64,000 bases of DNA, from positions 25,530,699-25,594,698 of the forward strand of contig CM067070.1 of assembly GCA_033980235.1 (NCBI GenBank). Reading direction: 5' to 3'. Made by a program: the position numbers and the translations under genes. Each line of letters begins with the position of its first letter. Position 1 is the stretch's first letter. Below the pieces are notes generated by a model. It saw nothing but the letters and a program-made list of their open reading frames with translations. It made no database searches and was not told the DNA's origin. Source of the DNA: Diadema setosum (Eukaryota; Echinodermata; Echinoidea; Diadematoida; Diadematidae). This document shows, one piece after another, positions 22,918-35,538 of the stretch.

Positions 22918-24561
22918 ACAACTGGGATTCCCCACTAACTGTTAGAGGGTGAGAGCAAGACACGAACAAAGGTCAGGTCAAGATGTCAGCGAGGCACGTG
23001 TATAGTCCTTTTCAAAGACCCTCTCATTTTTAGCACTCTATACAGACAGCTGTAGCCGAGCACGTCAACGTGAGTTCCTCTATGAGATATATGCGATTGT
23101 GAATATCAGTCACGACCATGAGAAAGTATAACCAGTTTCCTGTTTCTAGGGCCTACTTAAGCTCCTGTCACACTTTTGCTGGATAGGCCCACCGTATATG
23201 AAACGGGCGATATTTTGTTCATACGTTGTTAAAATTGTCAATTCGGTGGACAGAGTGCAAAGTTTCCATTTTAGAGGAGCGTACATGCATGGTTTTGGGG
23301 CTGGACCAAACGAAGGAACAACGCACCTGGGAAAATTGTGTACAGGAAAGTGGTACATGCGTAACGAAAACGAATATGAACAGTGACTGCTTGCCCACAG
23401 GACAAAACGCACGAGGAACAAATAGGTGACGCACGAGACGTACATCGAACGTCACAGATCCATTGACGTGACGGCAATCGGGCTATGAATTTACAGCATC
23501 ATCTTTGAGCGTCCACCACTCGGCCACTTCTGCCGCTATTACCTGTACACTTCACTTCACATCTCATATCAGCTCCCATCAATATTATGCTAAAGGGATG
23601 GAAGGCCAAGACATAGCTTCCTCCTCAATATGGTGGCTATTACTTGTTGCTAAGCTTTTGACACCACTTTCTTCATTTTGGTCCTAAATATCACTTTCAT
23701 GCAGATTTACCGAAAAGTTTTTCACTTGCATACATACTTTCATACATGCCCGATGTTTCCTTACTAATTTAACCTTCTCAAATTTTTTTCTGATTTATTT
23801 TTTTTTCAGATGTTCTTTATGATGATTAACAGCTGAATAAAGTATTTAATGTTGATTTTCTCAAGTGAAGGCACATAATTATTCTTCATTGAACTCACCC
23901 ATTGTAGGCCTAATTGAAGATCCTGAAGTCATAGAACATGACTGCTTTCAGAATATCAATATCAGCAATACATTTTTCAAGTTTGGACAATTGACTCAAG
24001 GTTTGAAGCAGTCTGTACTATTTTCTCTCAAACATTTTCTGTGATCAATGGTGATACATCAAATGCATAAAAGCAAGATTGATCATTTAGATTTCCTAAT
24101 GTTATTCGAACCTTGACGTCATGGGTTTTAATTTAACAGATATGGCTTCTACTCATTATCTCATTTTCGACTCAACTATCACTCACAACTTGTAGCCTGT
24201 GAATATCCAACGGTTTATCTCAGCCGATGCCCAGTCATATTGAATATACTTCATTGCCCCATGATATCGAATCTGCTCAAGGCTGCCCTTTTTGGTGGTA
24301 AACCCTACAACTAGTGTATTATAGGTGCAATGGCAATTATATCACAAATATTCAACCTAATTTTAGTGGAGTTATTTGGACACCTCCTGCTCCCACTGAA
24401 ACTACTACTTTCATCGAGGTGAATTCTCTTCACTGCACAAGAGCATTAAAAAAACGCATTTTGTCCACACACTTGACTGCACCTACGTGAAAACTGTTTA
24501 GTTATTTGTGTGGGCCACATTTAAGCTATAACACTTTGCATTCATATCCAAAATCTTATCT
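22918..24561. other. Gap without recognisable genes
   Basis: Open frames on both strands near 23146-23690 are short and mutually overlapping, with no family resemblance. 23700-24550 is AT-rich. Nothing is supported. Confidence 0.5.
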
Positions 24562-24695
24562 GGGGGCATTTCATGAAGCATTTTGTCAGATCTTTTGTCT
24601 GGCAAACTGTTAAAAGCTACTCAAATCATTGCATCTGATTGGTTGACAGCAAATTTGACAAAGTTGTCGGACAAAATGCTTCATGATATGCCCCC
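24562..24695. mobile_element. Short MITE with GGGGGCATTTCATGAAGC TIRs
   Basis: Left TIR GGGGGCATTTCATGAAGCAT (24562 on) is the reverse complement, with one or two mismatches, of ATGCTTCATGATATGCCCCC at the right end. Total about 134 bp. The TSD is obscured by a C run at the right. Confidence 0.7.
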
Positions 24696-25632
24696 CCCCC
24701 CCGGTGTCTTGGCGACTTCATGAATGATTATTTTAACACTGACAAACATCTACACAACCACACACACACAGTATCCATTTCGTATCCTACACCTTAAGAA
24801 CTGCATGTCTGTCAGTGTTTGTAGAAATCTGTCCATACTTTGTGTAAAACTTGAAAAACAGGACATTACGCAGTCAAACATAATTATTACCTCAAATTTA
24901 GCTAGAAAATGGTAATATTACTCCTATAGGCCATGCAAATGAGTGAAAAAAATTCACGGATAAATTGGCCCACTCTCTTTCACACTCTGAAAACAAAGTG
25001 CATTTTACCTGTATGTGTTTTTCTGTTAGTTATGATTCCGCAGTTTCAAAGACGGCTATATAGGATCCTTCGTATCATACCCGTCAAAAACGGCTTATTA
25101 TGGATCCTCCGTATCACGAGTTCATGATTGTGACTGATAGGTAACCTAATTCCTTCTCTCTTGGCACGATGATATATTAGAACCAGCCAGTAGTCTCACA
25201 GCTGTTGCTATGTTTCAATAGGGACGACAGTTACAAACGGTAGATACCTAGAATGTGTCCGTATGTGTCTTCGCGTGTGTGTCGTCCAATTGTATGCGTG
25301 TGTGTTGGAGGGGGATTAATCTCATGTTTGTTTTTCTAATATAAGCAAATCACTTTAACTTTAAGTCTTGATACGCATCAGGGTATAGGAATTCCTAGAA
25401 AATCGTTCGAAGCAGCCTAGAAAGAAGACTGTTGGCTCATAATAGAAAGTGCAACCATTCGATAAATAGCCTTTATTCAAGGGCAAGCGTGCACAAGTAT
25501 GTAAAGAAATTACCTTTTGAGAAAAAATTTCATCGGAATTTAACACAACAAATCATTTCTTGACCCATTCAGTATACTATATTTGTGATGTACACCTTCC
25601 TAGCTCTCTTAACGTCGGTTAATCTAATTTGA

Positions 25633-25651
25633 GTAAAATTATAAAATAAAA
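25633..25651 (+). promoter_or_regulatory. Possible TATA-like element upstream of the receptor gene
   Basis: TTATAAAATAAA lies about 220 bp upstream of the predicted initiator ATG at 25865. It is the only TATA-like match near the predicted first exon. There is no transcript evidence, so the transcription start is unknown. Confidence 0.2.
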
Positions 25652-25864
25652 AGCGGTCTTGACTGTAAGCCATTCCTGTACAAAGACGGGACTTCAGCCA
25701 GGATGTATCACTTTCGATGACAGCAAGTTAGCGGGTGAGTCTAAGGAGTCCAGATACGTTAGTGGGAAAAGAGCTAGATTGTTGTAATGTATAGTATAGC
25801 GACCATGTACATCGACAAATGTATGCCTGACTTCTGCAGCACCATCCTTTTCTCACCAACAAAC

Positions 25865-25934
25865 ATGTACTTGGTGGATATTAATAGGTGGAGTCACATA
25901 CGATTGATAATGGTCATTATCCACGTTCTGTCTT
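25865..25934 (+). CDS. Exon 1 of the V-set receptor gene: signal peptide
   Basis: ATG at 25865 opens 23 codons plus one base, ending at a strong donor (T|GTGAGTAT at 25935), phase 1. The peptide MYLVDINRWSHIRLIMVIIH then VLS has a basic n-region and a short hydrophobic core. Joining to exon 2 makes a Cys codon (T+GT) and keeps the frame of the Ig domain. The intron (about 5.6 kb) contains the foldback-like element and a TTAA MITE. Signal-peptide exons ending in phase 1 before an Ig-domain exon are the usual arrangement in Ig receptors. The assignment rests on position, phase and hydrophobicity, not on homology. A similar exon is seen at 62894-62972. Confidence 0.5.
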
Positions 25935-27068
25935 GTGAGTATTAATTCTTTAGAATCCCCTTCTTTCATCCAGAAGAGAGAGAGAGAGAGAGAGAAAAAT
26001 CACAAACTTGTTTCAACGGACAGGTTGTCGGGTCATGTGATAGATAAAGAACAAACTTTTGAAAGGGCATGTGACAACCAATTGGGTAATTGGGTAATTA
26101 ACAGATTTCGCTTAGGTAACGTTGATGTGCCTTGAACAAGGCTACTGCTCTTCATGCAGTTCCTAGCAAGTTATCTTTCTTCTCAATCGTGAAGTTTTGA
26201 AAAATGATAATGTGAAGGTTACATGGGTTAGGGTGTCATTTGAGGTGAATAGAGCGGAATATTGTGATTGTTGTGTTGACGGGTGCTGTTCGTTATTCCG
26301 AAGGTTCGTTGATCCGAAACATGCAAATTCCCTATACCTAGAGGTTCGTTAATCCGAAAATGAAAAAGGGTTCATTAATACGAACATTTGTGGCGTTATT
26401 CCGTAGGTTCGTTATTCCGAAGGTTCGTTGATCCGAAAATAAACTAGGGTTCGCTATTCCGAAGGCCCGTTAATCCGAAAATGACCTAGGTTTCGTTATT
26501 CCGAAGGTTCGTTAATCCGAAAATGAAATAATGGTTCGTTATTCCGAAGGTTCGTTAATCCGAAAATAAAATAAGGCTCGATATTTCGAAGGTTCGTTAT
26601 TCCGAAGGTTCGCTGATCCGAAAATGAAATAGGGTTCGTTATTCCGAAGGTTCGTTAATCCGAAGATATGTTAAGGTTCGTTATTCCGAAGGTTTGTTCA
26701 TCCGAAAATATGATAGGGTTTGTTATTCCGAAGGTTCGTTAATCCGAAAATGAAATGCGGTTCGTAATTCTGAAAATGAAATAAACTCACTGTAATGACA
26801 AAATACGTTGTCTTAATAATAAGAATAAAAAAAAACTGCTTGAATATTACGCAATGAAAATTCGATATTGTCTCTGGGAAGGGTGATACACGTGTATATT
26901 CTTGTTGTTTGTTTGTTTTTTAATCCAATGATGGGGCGTGTTTTTGTAAGGTGCTTGCAGTTAGTCCCCTTTTTATTTTGTGTCTGTGTGTATGTGTGGG
27001 GGGAGTCTATCGATCCTCTGGGGTATTAGTGTCTTATAAAGAGATTTATTTCATACAGGCGAGGTATT

Positions 27069-27446
27069 CTAAAGGGATGGTATAGTTTTGGTTGAGATGG
27101 GAGATTCAAATTTTAACTATTTGCAAGATAATTAGAAATCACCTGTGAAATTTAAAAAGGATACAATTCTAAAATAAATTCAAAGTGTATTGTATCAAAA
27201 TCGGTTTAAATGGCCGAGATATCCAAAAAACAAAGTAAAACATTGGGCAAAACAAAAGGTGAGTCCATCGTTTTATTAGGATCCCTTTGTTTTGAATATC
27301 TCAGCCATTTCACAACCAATTTTCGTCAAATAAACTTTGAATTCCTCGTAGAATTACGTGCTCTTTCATATTTCATAAGAAATTTCTCATTATCTCACAA
27401 AAAAGTTGGAAATCTGACGCCCCATCTCATCAGCCCATCCCTTTGA
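27069..27446. mobile_element. TTAA MITE, AAAGGGATGG family (copy 2)
   Basis: Shares AAAGGGATGGTATAGTTTTG, CTCAGCCATTTCACAACCA and CTCTTTCATATTTCATAAGA with the copy at 3153. The ends are degenerate TTAA (CTAA and TTGA). It sits in the centre of the foldback-like element. Confidence 0.75.
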
Positions 27447-28790
27447 TTTTGAATGCCTTCCCTTTATTTTAAGATGGTGACCGCGGTCCCCCCCCCCCTC
27501 AAAAAAAATAATATGTTAAGAGAAAGTGAAATGCATGCAAACTGACAACTCGTTATTTTTTCACTTCTAATAATGGGTATATACAGTAACTTAAATATCC
27601 AAACAGTGCACCTAAATATGTGTCCAAAATCTGGTTTTACACAAAAAGTTGCAGTTTCTTTTGGTAATAAGTAATACAAATATAGTGTTATGGCAAAGGC
27701 TGTCATAATGGAGTGTAAAACCCAATTTACTTAACTTTACGAGAGCTAGAAAATGATACAAAGCACTGGCTTACATTTTGTAAGTTACCATAACGACATG
27801 AATTCCATGAGTTACCATGTCACACAAAAGAGTGGCGAACTGCATTTAACTTCTCACTGAATTCATGCTAAAAATAATTTATTACCGAGTGACTGATCGG
27901 TAGGACAAGTTCGATTACATTCCACTTTTCACAGTGAAGCTTATTAAAAGAGATGTTACATTTGAAATCTGCTTGTTGAGTATCTTTTTATTGCTTATTT
28001 GTATAAAAGCCTTTATTTTTAAGTCCACGCATGTGTGATTTTTTTTTTCCTGCTAGAGACATGTTAGAGTCGCAGAATATGGTAATTATTTCAAATAATG
28101 AATGTATTTTCCTGACAATGATGAAGAAGTGAAGGAGTGGGAGGGGGCGAGCTCATCCCGCTCCGGATGAGAAAATACCTCTACTTTCATTGTTAGCATA
28201 CATCATGTACAATTGAAATTACAAATTACGACGGCATTCTATACGTCGCCGATAATAAGTTTGTATAGAATTGCGTGTGTTTGTGTGTGCCTGTTTATAT
28301 ATGTGTGTGTTCGTATGTGTTTATGTGTCCAAAAAGAGTATGAGTATGCTTGCATCCCCTTTTCAAAGTGAACATGCCTCTCCTGAATTGTTATGATGAT
28401 GATGATGATGAATTTTACACTAACGATAAACGTGATGCTATAAGGCGACGATAATGGGGGTCAGAGCGGATAAGATGGGCATTTAAACAGTAATTTCAAA
28501 GGTTTTATGTAGGCCTACTTGTCCTCAATACACACACTCACACATTATGCGCACACGTATCAACGAACGCATATGACAGTAATTACAACACCATATTTTG
28601 TCACAACAAGAATTTTACTCTATTTTCGGAATTTTAAGAGACTTATTTTATTTTCGGATCAACGAACCTTCATTTTCGGAGTAACGACCCTTATTTCATT
28701 TTCAGATTAACGAACCTTCGGAATAACGAACCTTATTTTATTTTCGGATCAACGAACCTTCGGAATAACGAGCCTTATTTCACTTTCGGT

Positions 28791-29252
28791 TTAAAGGAGA
28801 CCTCCAGATGATTTTCAGATTTTTGCATTTGAACAACTATAAATCAGTTATATTGAGGACAGAGTTTCAGAATTTATGATAACTGGGATGAAGAATAAGA
28901 ATATTTTCAAAATTTAGAACAAATTGCAATGAACAAGGATGATGACATGGCAGAGTCACCATAAGTATGCCTGAGTTGGGGCTCAAGGAAGCAGAACAAA
29001 AGAAGAAGGCATGCATAGATTATACACAGGTGAACTCGCAAGCAAGCGGTATTATAATTAAACTGCTGCATTTGTGAAATATGTGAACCTTCTATGTCAT
29101 CATCCTTGTTCAGTGTAATTTGTTCGAGGTTTTTCAAAGTATTGTTTCTCTGATCAATAACCACAATAAATTCCACAAATCTATACATGGAGTTGTCAAT
29201 TTATGTACTACATGATGTGAAATTATGAAAATCGTCTGGAATGTCCCTTTAA
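28791..29252. mobile_element. TTAA MITE nested in the foldback right arm
   Basis: TTAA at 28791-28794 and 29249-29252. TIRs AGGAGACCTCCAGATGATTT and, reverse-complemented, AGGGACATTCCAGACGATTT. The flanks rejoin into the tandem repeat CGG-TTAA-C-AAACC, so the target was the TTAA inside a repeat unit GGATTAACGAACC. This dates it after the foldback arm. Confidence 0.85.
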
Positions 29253-30924
29253 CAAACCTTCGGAATTACGAAGCCTACTGCATTTTCGGATTAACGAACC
29301 TTATTTCGTTTTCGGATTAACGAACCTTATTTCGTTTTCGGATTAACGAACCTTATTTCGTTTTCGGATTAACGAATCTTCGGAATAACGAAGCTTATTT
29401 CATTTTCGGATTAACGAACCTTCGGAATAACGAACCTTATATCAATTTCGGATTAACGAACCTCCGGAATAACGAAGCTCATTTCATTTTCGGATTGACG
29501 AACCTTCGGAATAACGAATCTTCGGAATAAAGAACCTTCGGAATAAAGAACCTTCGGAATAACGAGCTGTAACCGTGTTGACTGGGTTGTTCCAGGACGA
29601 ATTGGGGGCTTGTCCGGGAAGAACCAATACACACAACCTATATGTTAAAGCCACTGTTTCCATTGAGAGCTATGATTCGAAAATATTCGCGATGTTACTT
29701 TCAATGCATATATTATCATTCTAAAACAATTTTAATAAAACTATTGGTCACATTTCTATACATGTATTTGTAACACTTTGACATTGATTATACTGATTAC
29801 AATTTTACATTAGTTGTTTCTAACCCTAATTAACATTTTAAAACTATTTTGAATTACTAAAGCTTGGTTTTATTTTCATCTGCAAACTGTGAATACTGGC
29901 TTTCTATAATCTATAATCTATAACTTCCAATATTTGTCTGAATACAGCTAGTCAATACGCGCGCTTATATACTATGTGTACCACGTACATAAAAATATGC
30001 CTACACAGCTACATACCAGACTGCTGCTAGACTATCATACAGTTGTAATCTGTTGAGCAGCAGCTTGAGTCTTTTAACTTGCAATCATGATCGACCGTCG
30101 TTGCTTTAAAATTGATTTTACAAGGAGTTTCAAAAAAAATGAAGAGTTTGAATATGTTATTGAGTAGAGTAGATATCCATTGGTCAGATTTTTTTTTTAT
30201 ATTTCTGATTTCAGATTATGTAGACAGTTGTAAGACAGTAATAATGATTCGTGTGTCTTGGTAATAAGTTTTGGTTACATTATCCACAATTTCTCAGTAG
30301 TTTAAATCTTGGTATGCTAAGTGTACACTGATTGTTCTAACACTCTGTTTGCCAAAGGTTTGAGCACACTATGATGGAAATTATTCAATTTATTAGAATT
30401 TCCAATTCGTTTTGTAGACAGTGCTTCTCGTTCCGCCCTGTCGCAATTCGACAGTTTTTGTGGAAATTACTAAAAATCAAATCCACTAGATTTATATCTT
30501 AGCTCTTTTGTTGAAGTAATGAAGGGAACATAATCAAATAAATACCACATGGCATGGCAAGTCTGGCTCATAATTTTTTGTTTTCATTCTCCTTTGAATC
30601 TTGTTTACTAAAATCAGTGATTTTTTTTTTCCATTTCGTCCCGTTGCGCCAGTGAAATTTGTTGTAGCCATGGAAACAAAGCAAATGTATGCCTTGTCTA
30701 TAATGCACTTTCATGCTTTCGTTTAAGCTTGATACATATGTAGGGATATATGACTGCTATCATTTTAAGGTGTTTTTTTTTTTTTGTTAGGAAAAAAAAA
30801 AACCTCTAAGAAAATCCGTCCAGTCGTGGTCCCTTGACTTTTGGATCAAAACCTACCCTGTACTGTAAAGGCCGATGTGCAAAGTCGGAGAAATGCTGTC
30901 AAACTAACGCCCTTCTTTGTTCAC

Positions 30925-31441
30925 TTAACTCTTTATGTGCCACGTTCGCACGTCCGACTCAGTCGACGGCGTGCCAACTTCGCATATTCTGCTCAACAAA
31001 CAAAGCCGCCAAAACCGATCGATAAATCGCTAATCACTGCTAATCCTGCGGCACAATGAAAGCGTTTTTCGTGCTTTTGTTCCTCTCATTACACGGCTTG
31101 CATTCTATGTGGTGATTGACTATCAAGTGGTGTTTCCAACTGGATTTTCTCGTACATTCTAAGTTTCTGTCACGGTTTTATGTGCAAAAGTCACGCCTTT
31201 ACAGTAATGTAGCAACTGGTCATTCGAAAGAGAAATTGAAAATAGATTCGTCATACAATTCATATCGAAACAAAGTTTGGCATTCCTCTTTAACTTTGCC
31301 TACTAGTATGCCCATCTTAACTAAATTTGTAGAGGTTATACAAATTGGAAAAACATAATTCTTTCTCAAAGCATGACTATCTTCGTGTCTCGGAATAACG
31401 TGGCACACAGGGGGTTTCCACCATAGCACATAAAGAGTTAA
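30925..31441. mobile_element. TTAA MITE, CTCTTTATGTGCCACG family (copy 1)
   Basis: TTAA at both ends (30925-30928, 31438-31441). TIRs CTCTTTATGTGC and GCACATAAAGAG. The second copy lies at 35539-36052. The right end is 117 bp upstream of the V-set exon. Confidence 0.85.
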
Positions 31442-31558
31442 ACAGAATCCCCACATGCCATTTAATGTCCAAATGTAGCGCTGTAACTATATTTTATTGC
31501 CATTTATCTGTCTTTCATTTATAACATACCAATGAACCATCTTTTTGCTTGTAAACAG

Positions 31559-31900
31559 GTAATGTGGGAAGATTCCATGGATATGATACCGCGTCTGTAG
31601 AACTGGTGGAAGGACAACAAGGTGTGATACCATGCATCGTGAAGGGGATGGTATCTGTCGTACTCTGGACAAAAGTTGGTGATCCCCCTGAGTTACTGGT
31701 AATCCTCAATCAAAACGGCGATCCAGGTGAGAAGAGTGGAGACGGATATGAGGCCGGCTTGTTCAACATTACAGATGATTTTGCCCTGGTCATCAACGAG
31801 GTCAAACCCGAACACACAGGTCAATATATCTGCCAGATTGCTGACTATTCAAGTGCCTCCACATATGACAGTGCAACGAATGTCACTGTTCAAGAAAGAG
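31559..31900 (+). CDS. Exon 2 of the V-set receptor gene: immunoglobulin V-set domain
   Basis: The 342-bp exon is flanked by acceptor TGTAAACAG (31550-31558) and donor GAAAGAG|GTAGGC, phase 1 at both ends, the classic Ig-exon symmetry. In the assembled protein it gives residues 24-137. Canonical V-set marks are Cys49 (VIPCIV), Trp60 (VVLWTK), the F-strand EHTGQYICQI with Cys115, and a G-strand-like TNVTVQE. The Cys spacing of 66 fits a V-set fold. NIT and NVT are potential N-glycosylation sites. The domain should be extracellular and bind an unknown ligand. Exon size, phase and motifs make this the firmest coding call in the window. Confidence 0.9.
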
Positions 31901-33214
31901 GTAGGCGTATGCAATAAGAACGCTACAACAATAGGGCAGCAATTTGAATCACTTTTTTTCAATCGTTGAAATTTTTTTTTGACAGGTAGTTTATTACACC
32001 TTCAGACGTGATTGAGGAAGTGGAGCTTAATTAGACTGATCATTATTCACTTCAGCTGGTTGCGTCTTCGTACAATGTATGCCTTAGAACATTGACAGTT
32101 ATTTTCTTAAAACTTGATGATTGTGTTAAATTATTGATCTGTTATGTGAATATTTACATTACCATTGAATTGGGGTAAGTAAATAGGATTCTTGACTTAT
32201 AAGATACATGTTTAGCCCAATTATTATAAGAAAACGTATTGAAAGCTGTCATGAGAGGCAACTCTGAAGACATGAACTTTCACCATTAGTATAACTTGTT
32301 AAATCATGGAGAACATCAAATGGAAAAGCTCGTTGCATAAAGTGCTGCGCCTGAAATGACTTGAAATTTGAGTGAGACGAATTGAAATTCGTCTGACAAC
32401 ATATTAAATATTGCGCAAACTAGAAACCTAAAATAACATAGTGCGTCTGAAGAAAGAGAATTTATTTGATTATTTTACAATCGTGTAGCTTTGTACCCAC
32501 CATTATGCAGTATTTTTTCCCGAGAACACTGAATTTTTTTTTGTCATGTATTTTATATATGCAGTACAAAATTATTACAAAGTGATGTTACTAATTTGCA
32601 GAAGCTGATAACTATGCATGTTGCAAAACACAGTAGCGTAGGCGTAAATGTACATGAAATAAATAGTCAGGAACAAAATTATATGTTTGTATGGAGTGCT
32701 TGTCACGAGTTATGATAGTGTCATATTGCCCATGGGTCACACAGTCCACTACTAAGATATACTACAAAAATACAATGCGAGGAAATCATTTGCGGAAAAA
32801 TTCTTTTTTATTGTATATTTCATGAACTTTGTCAGGGCATCATTTCCGTTTTTATCACGCATTCGACGTGACCATGCACCACCTAAGCACCCTAAAAATT
32901 TATGATCACGGACTTTTTCTTCTGTTGGAGAGTTCCAAAGTTGTCGGATTACATTGATGATTTTGATAGGAATAAAATGGAATCAAACTGAATGACAATA
33001 CTTCCTAAAAGTCTGACACTAGAACACCTGTTGGTCATTGTATTCTCTGTGTTTCATTCCGTTGTTACAAACGACACCTTCATTCAGCACAAGTTCTGCA
33101 GAAGATACAGTTTAGAATTCTCTAGCTTCCTCAGTAACGATGTATGGATTACATTATATTTTGAAACATTCGTTTCAAGATATAAAATGTCATATGAGGT
33201 AACTCCACGTGACC

Positions 33215-34085
33215 GACACTAACGAGTCATAGGTGCATGAGTCATACTCGTACTAAACGCAAAAAAAAAAAGGGCTCACGAGACCGAAATTACGAAAACA
33301 ATGACACGAGACCAACAGGATGAACAGCGCCATCTACATGCCAACTACGTATGTATATGTACAGGTTGTGCATCAAAGATAAAAGGGGAAAATAACAGTT
33401 GCCGTGTGCACTTTCGTCAAACTTTCTGGCGCGAGATTGTAAATGATTGAACAAAAAAAAGTAATCATTTGGCAGCTATTTTGTTTATGATAGATGGGCT
33501 TGCATACTTGAAAAATCTTGAGGGTTTTTTTTTTTCCGAAGAGCCCACTTGAATATGATGTTCGTACACAGAATTTATTTTCTGTTCTTATTTTAATTTG
33601 CGGTTTTTTTGTTTGTTTGTTTTTTTTTTGAGGGGGAAGAATAACTAAAAAGTTTGAGGAGTTACACGCAAGCGGGGGTGAAAAGATCTGGCCCTACTTT
33701 TAGAGAATTTTAATACTTATCGTTTTGTATAAACACTCACCCAAACACACACAAATAAAGGTATTTACAATTTCACAGGGTGAGGGAGGGCAACTGGCGC
33801 GGTAACACATTTTAGTAACTCCCATTTCCCATGACTTATTTCTTCTCTATACCACTATCGGGACACCGAAGTACTCTTTGGTTTACGGTGTATGGATGGC
33901 GCTGTTCATCCTGTCGGTCACGTGGGTCCTCTTTGCCTACTGTCGGTCTCGTGAGCCTCTTTTGCTTAGTGTCGAACTCATGGACCGTATAGCTCGTCAG
34001 CCTATTTCACTTGATGCCGACCTCGGGGGCTATAACTTGTGGGCTGTATGACTCGTATAGGCTGTAAAACTCGTGACGCTCACCA
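33215..34085. mobile_element. Imperfect foldback element with TCGTGAG-rich arms
   Basis: The left arm (about 33215-33345) with GGCTCACGAGACCG and ACAGGATGAACAGCGCCATC is inverted in the right arm (about 33895-34085) with GGCGCTGTTCATCCTGTCGG and CGGTCTCGTGAGCC. The arms are extended by further GACTCGTG-type sub-repeats. The interior (about 550 bp) is AT-rich and noncoding. The ends are not sharp and I find no TSD. It lies in intron 2 of the receptor gene. Confidence 0.6.
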
Positions 34086-34673
34086 TAGAATAATGTACAC
34101 ATACATATCTGTGATCATGATTATGATTTAAAGAATGTTAGGCTGTCGCTAACTTGAGTGAGTGTGCTTTGAAAAATAACCTCTTATGCATTTCAAGGAG
34201 AGTGGAAAAGCCTGTCAGAAACCCAGCGAACCCTTCGATCGGTATGCATAGTATCTAGGTTAAAACAAGAGTCGCCATGACAACAGGTAGTTACTAACTA
34301 CTGTTACTTAACACGTCGAAAGACTGAAAAGAACTACAAAGCTACTATCATAGGTTGGAAATCCAAAATGTCTTAAACAGGTGTTTAAACGGGCGAATTA
34401 TACTCCAAATGACCACTGAAGTGCCTTCTAGTAATTGCGATTATCTCATTCTGACGTCATTGAATATTTTTTTTTGTTTTGTTTTCTGGAGTTATATAAG
34501 GTGTTATCGGATGTACAGAGATGTGTTTGGAAACTTCTGACTTCGCTTCGAAGAAAGGTGAAATGACACAACCCGGGTTGGATGCTTATTGAAAAGGGGC
34601 TTTACGTTTGTGATCATATTTTTATTGATACTATTTTCAACGAAAATCGTTGTTCTTGATTCCACATCACCAG

Positions 34674-34823
34674 CTTTCACCGAGGTTCCTTTAACGACCT
34701 CTCCTGCCGAGAGCGCCGGAACAATGGAGATTCTATCAATTGCTGTTCATGGTAGTACTGAATTCCATGATACTACAAAGACAGAGAAACCCAAAGCAGT
34801 CTGCAGCAGGAGCCATCAGTCAT
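34674..34823 (+). CDS. Exon 3 of the V-set receptor gene: Ser/Thr-rich stalk
   Basis: The 150-bp exon runs from acceptor CACATCACCAG (34663-34673) to donor CAT|GTAAGT (34824), phase 1 at both ends and in frame with the Ig and transmembrane exons. It encodes residues 138-187, rich in Thr/Ser/Pro/Glu (FTEVPLTTSPAESAGTMEIL) with one Cys, as expected for an O-glycosylated stalk between an Ig domain and a membrane helix. The T-rich sequence just upstream translates as a hydrophobic stretch, but this is the intron's pyrimidine tract and its apparent start is TTG, not ATG. There is no homology evidence; the call rests on phase and donor strength. Confidence 0.6.
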
Positions 34824-35538
34824 GTAAGTTTTAAGAAAAACGCGGACGGGAGGGGGGGGGGGGGGTGTAGGTGTTTGGATGTCAGGTCAGAACGCTCCCT
34901 CCCCATTTTTTTTTTTTTTTTTAATCAGGTATGAAGCTTAAAATCTAACACGTAATATCGCAGTCTGATCATAACACTGTGTATGACTACTGAGCTATGA
35001 CATTGAAAGAACTAACTTTTTTTTAAACAGCAATGGGTGTAACAAGGAAGCTTCAAAAATGTTATCAGTGAAATTCATTATCCTTTGTACACACACAAAA
35101 AATAACAATACATTGTTCAGACCCCTTGCCGAGGTCCCTTTGCAATGGGATGTATATTCGTGTTACATAGGCCTATTCATACATCTTACAGTTACGTACA
35201 AAAAGGCACTGAAAGTTCAAGAAGCAAAATTCATGCAATCGTTTCCACAACACTCAGATATCGGGGCGCAGATTTGTCATTGTACGATGACTAGGTGGAT
35301 GTTCCGATTTTAATATGCAAAAGGCGTATCCTCTGGGTGTCCAAAATTTTTTGATCCTGCGTGTTTGATCTCCTCCTGAATTAGGTCAAGAGGGTAATGA
35401 AGCATGTTGTATGGACGCCAGGTGAAACTACTCTCTTATAAGGGAGTCTGACACTACGAAACCAGGAGTTTCACAATTTACTGCTGATGATTGCAAATTA
35501 GATTTTCCACTCAGTTATACTGTCACACTCAGATTTGG

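Larger units (their letters stand above)
26281..29574. mobile_element. Foldback-like element with tandem-repeat arms, 8-bp TSD GTGTTGAC
   Basis: Left arm (26281-26785) is about a dozen copies of a ~42-bp unit (GGTTCGTTATTCCGAAGG, then GTTCGTTAATCCGAAAATGA). The right arm (about 28632-28790 and 29253-29574) is the same unit inverted, interrupted by a TTAA MITE. GTGTTGAC is duplicated exactly at 26273-26280 and 29575-29582. The 1.85-kb centre has no ORF of note but carries another TTAA MITE (27069-27446). Tandem-repeat-bearing long TIRs with a 7-8-bp TSD resemble Drosophila FB/Galileo elements. It lies in intron 1 of the receptor gene. Confidence 0.75.

Noticed and set aside
26281..26785. CRISPR-like array of regular repeats
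   Set aside because: The ~42-bp units are contiguous with no unique spacers; this is the tandem arm of a foldback element in a eukaryotic genome.
30834..31059. Two overlapping ORFs before the V-set exon
   Set aside because: Most of both falls in the TTAA MITE whose second copy at 35539 does not preserve the frames.
34589..34673. A signal-peptide-like hydrophobic leader directly upstream of the stalk exon
   Set aside because: The apparent start is TTG, not ATG, and the hydrophobic residues come from the T-rich intron end preceding the acceptor at 34673.
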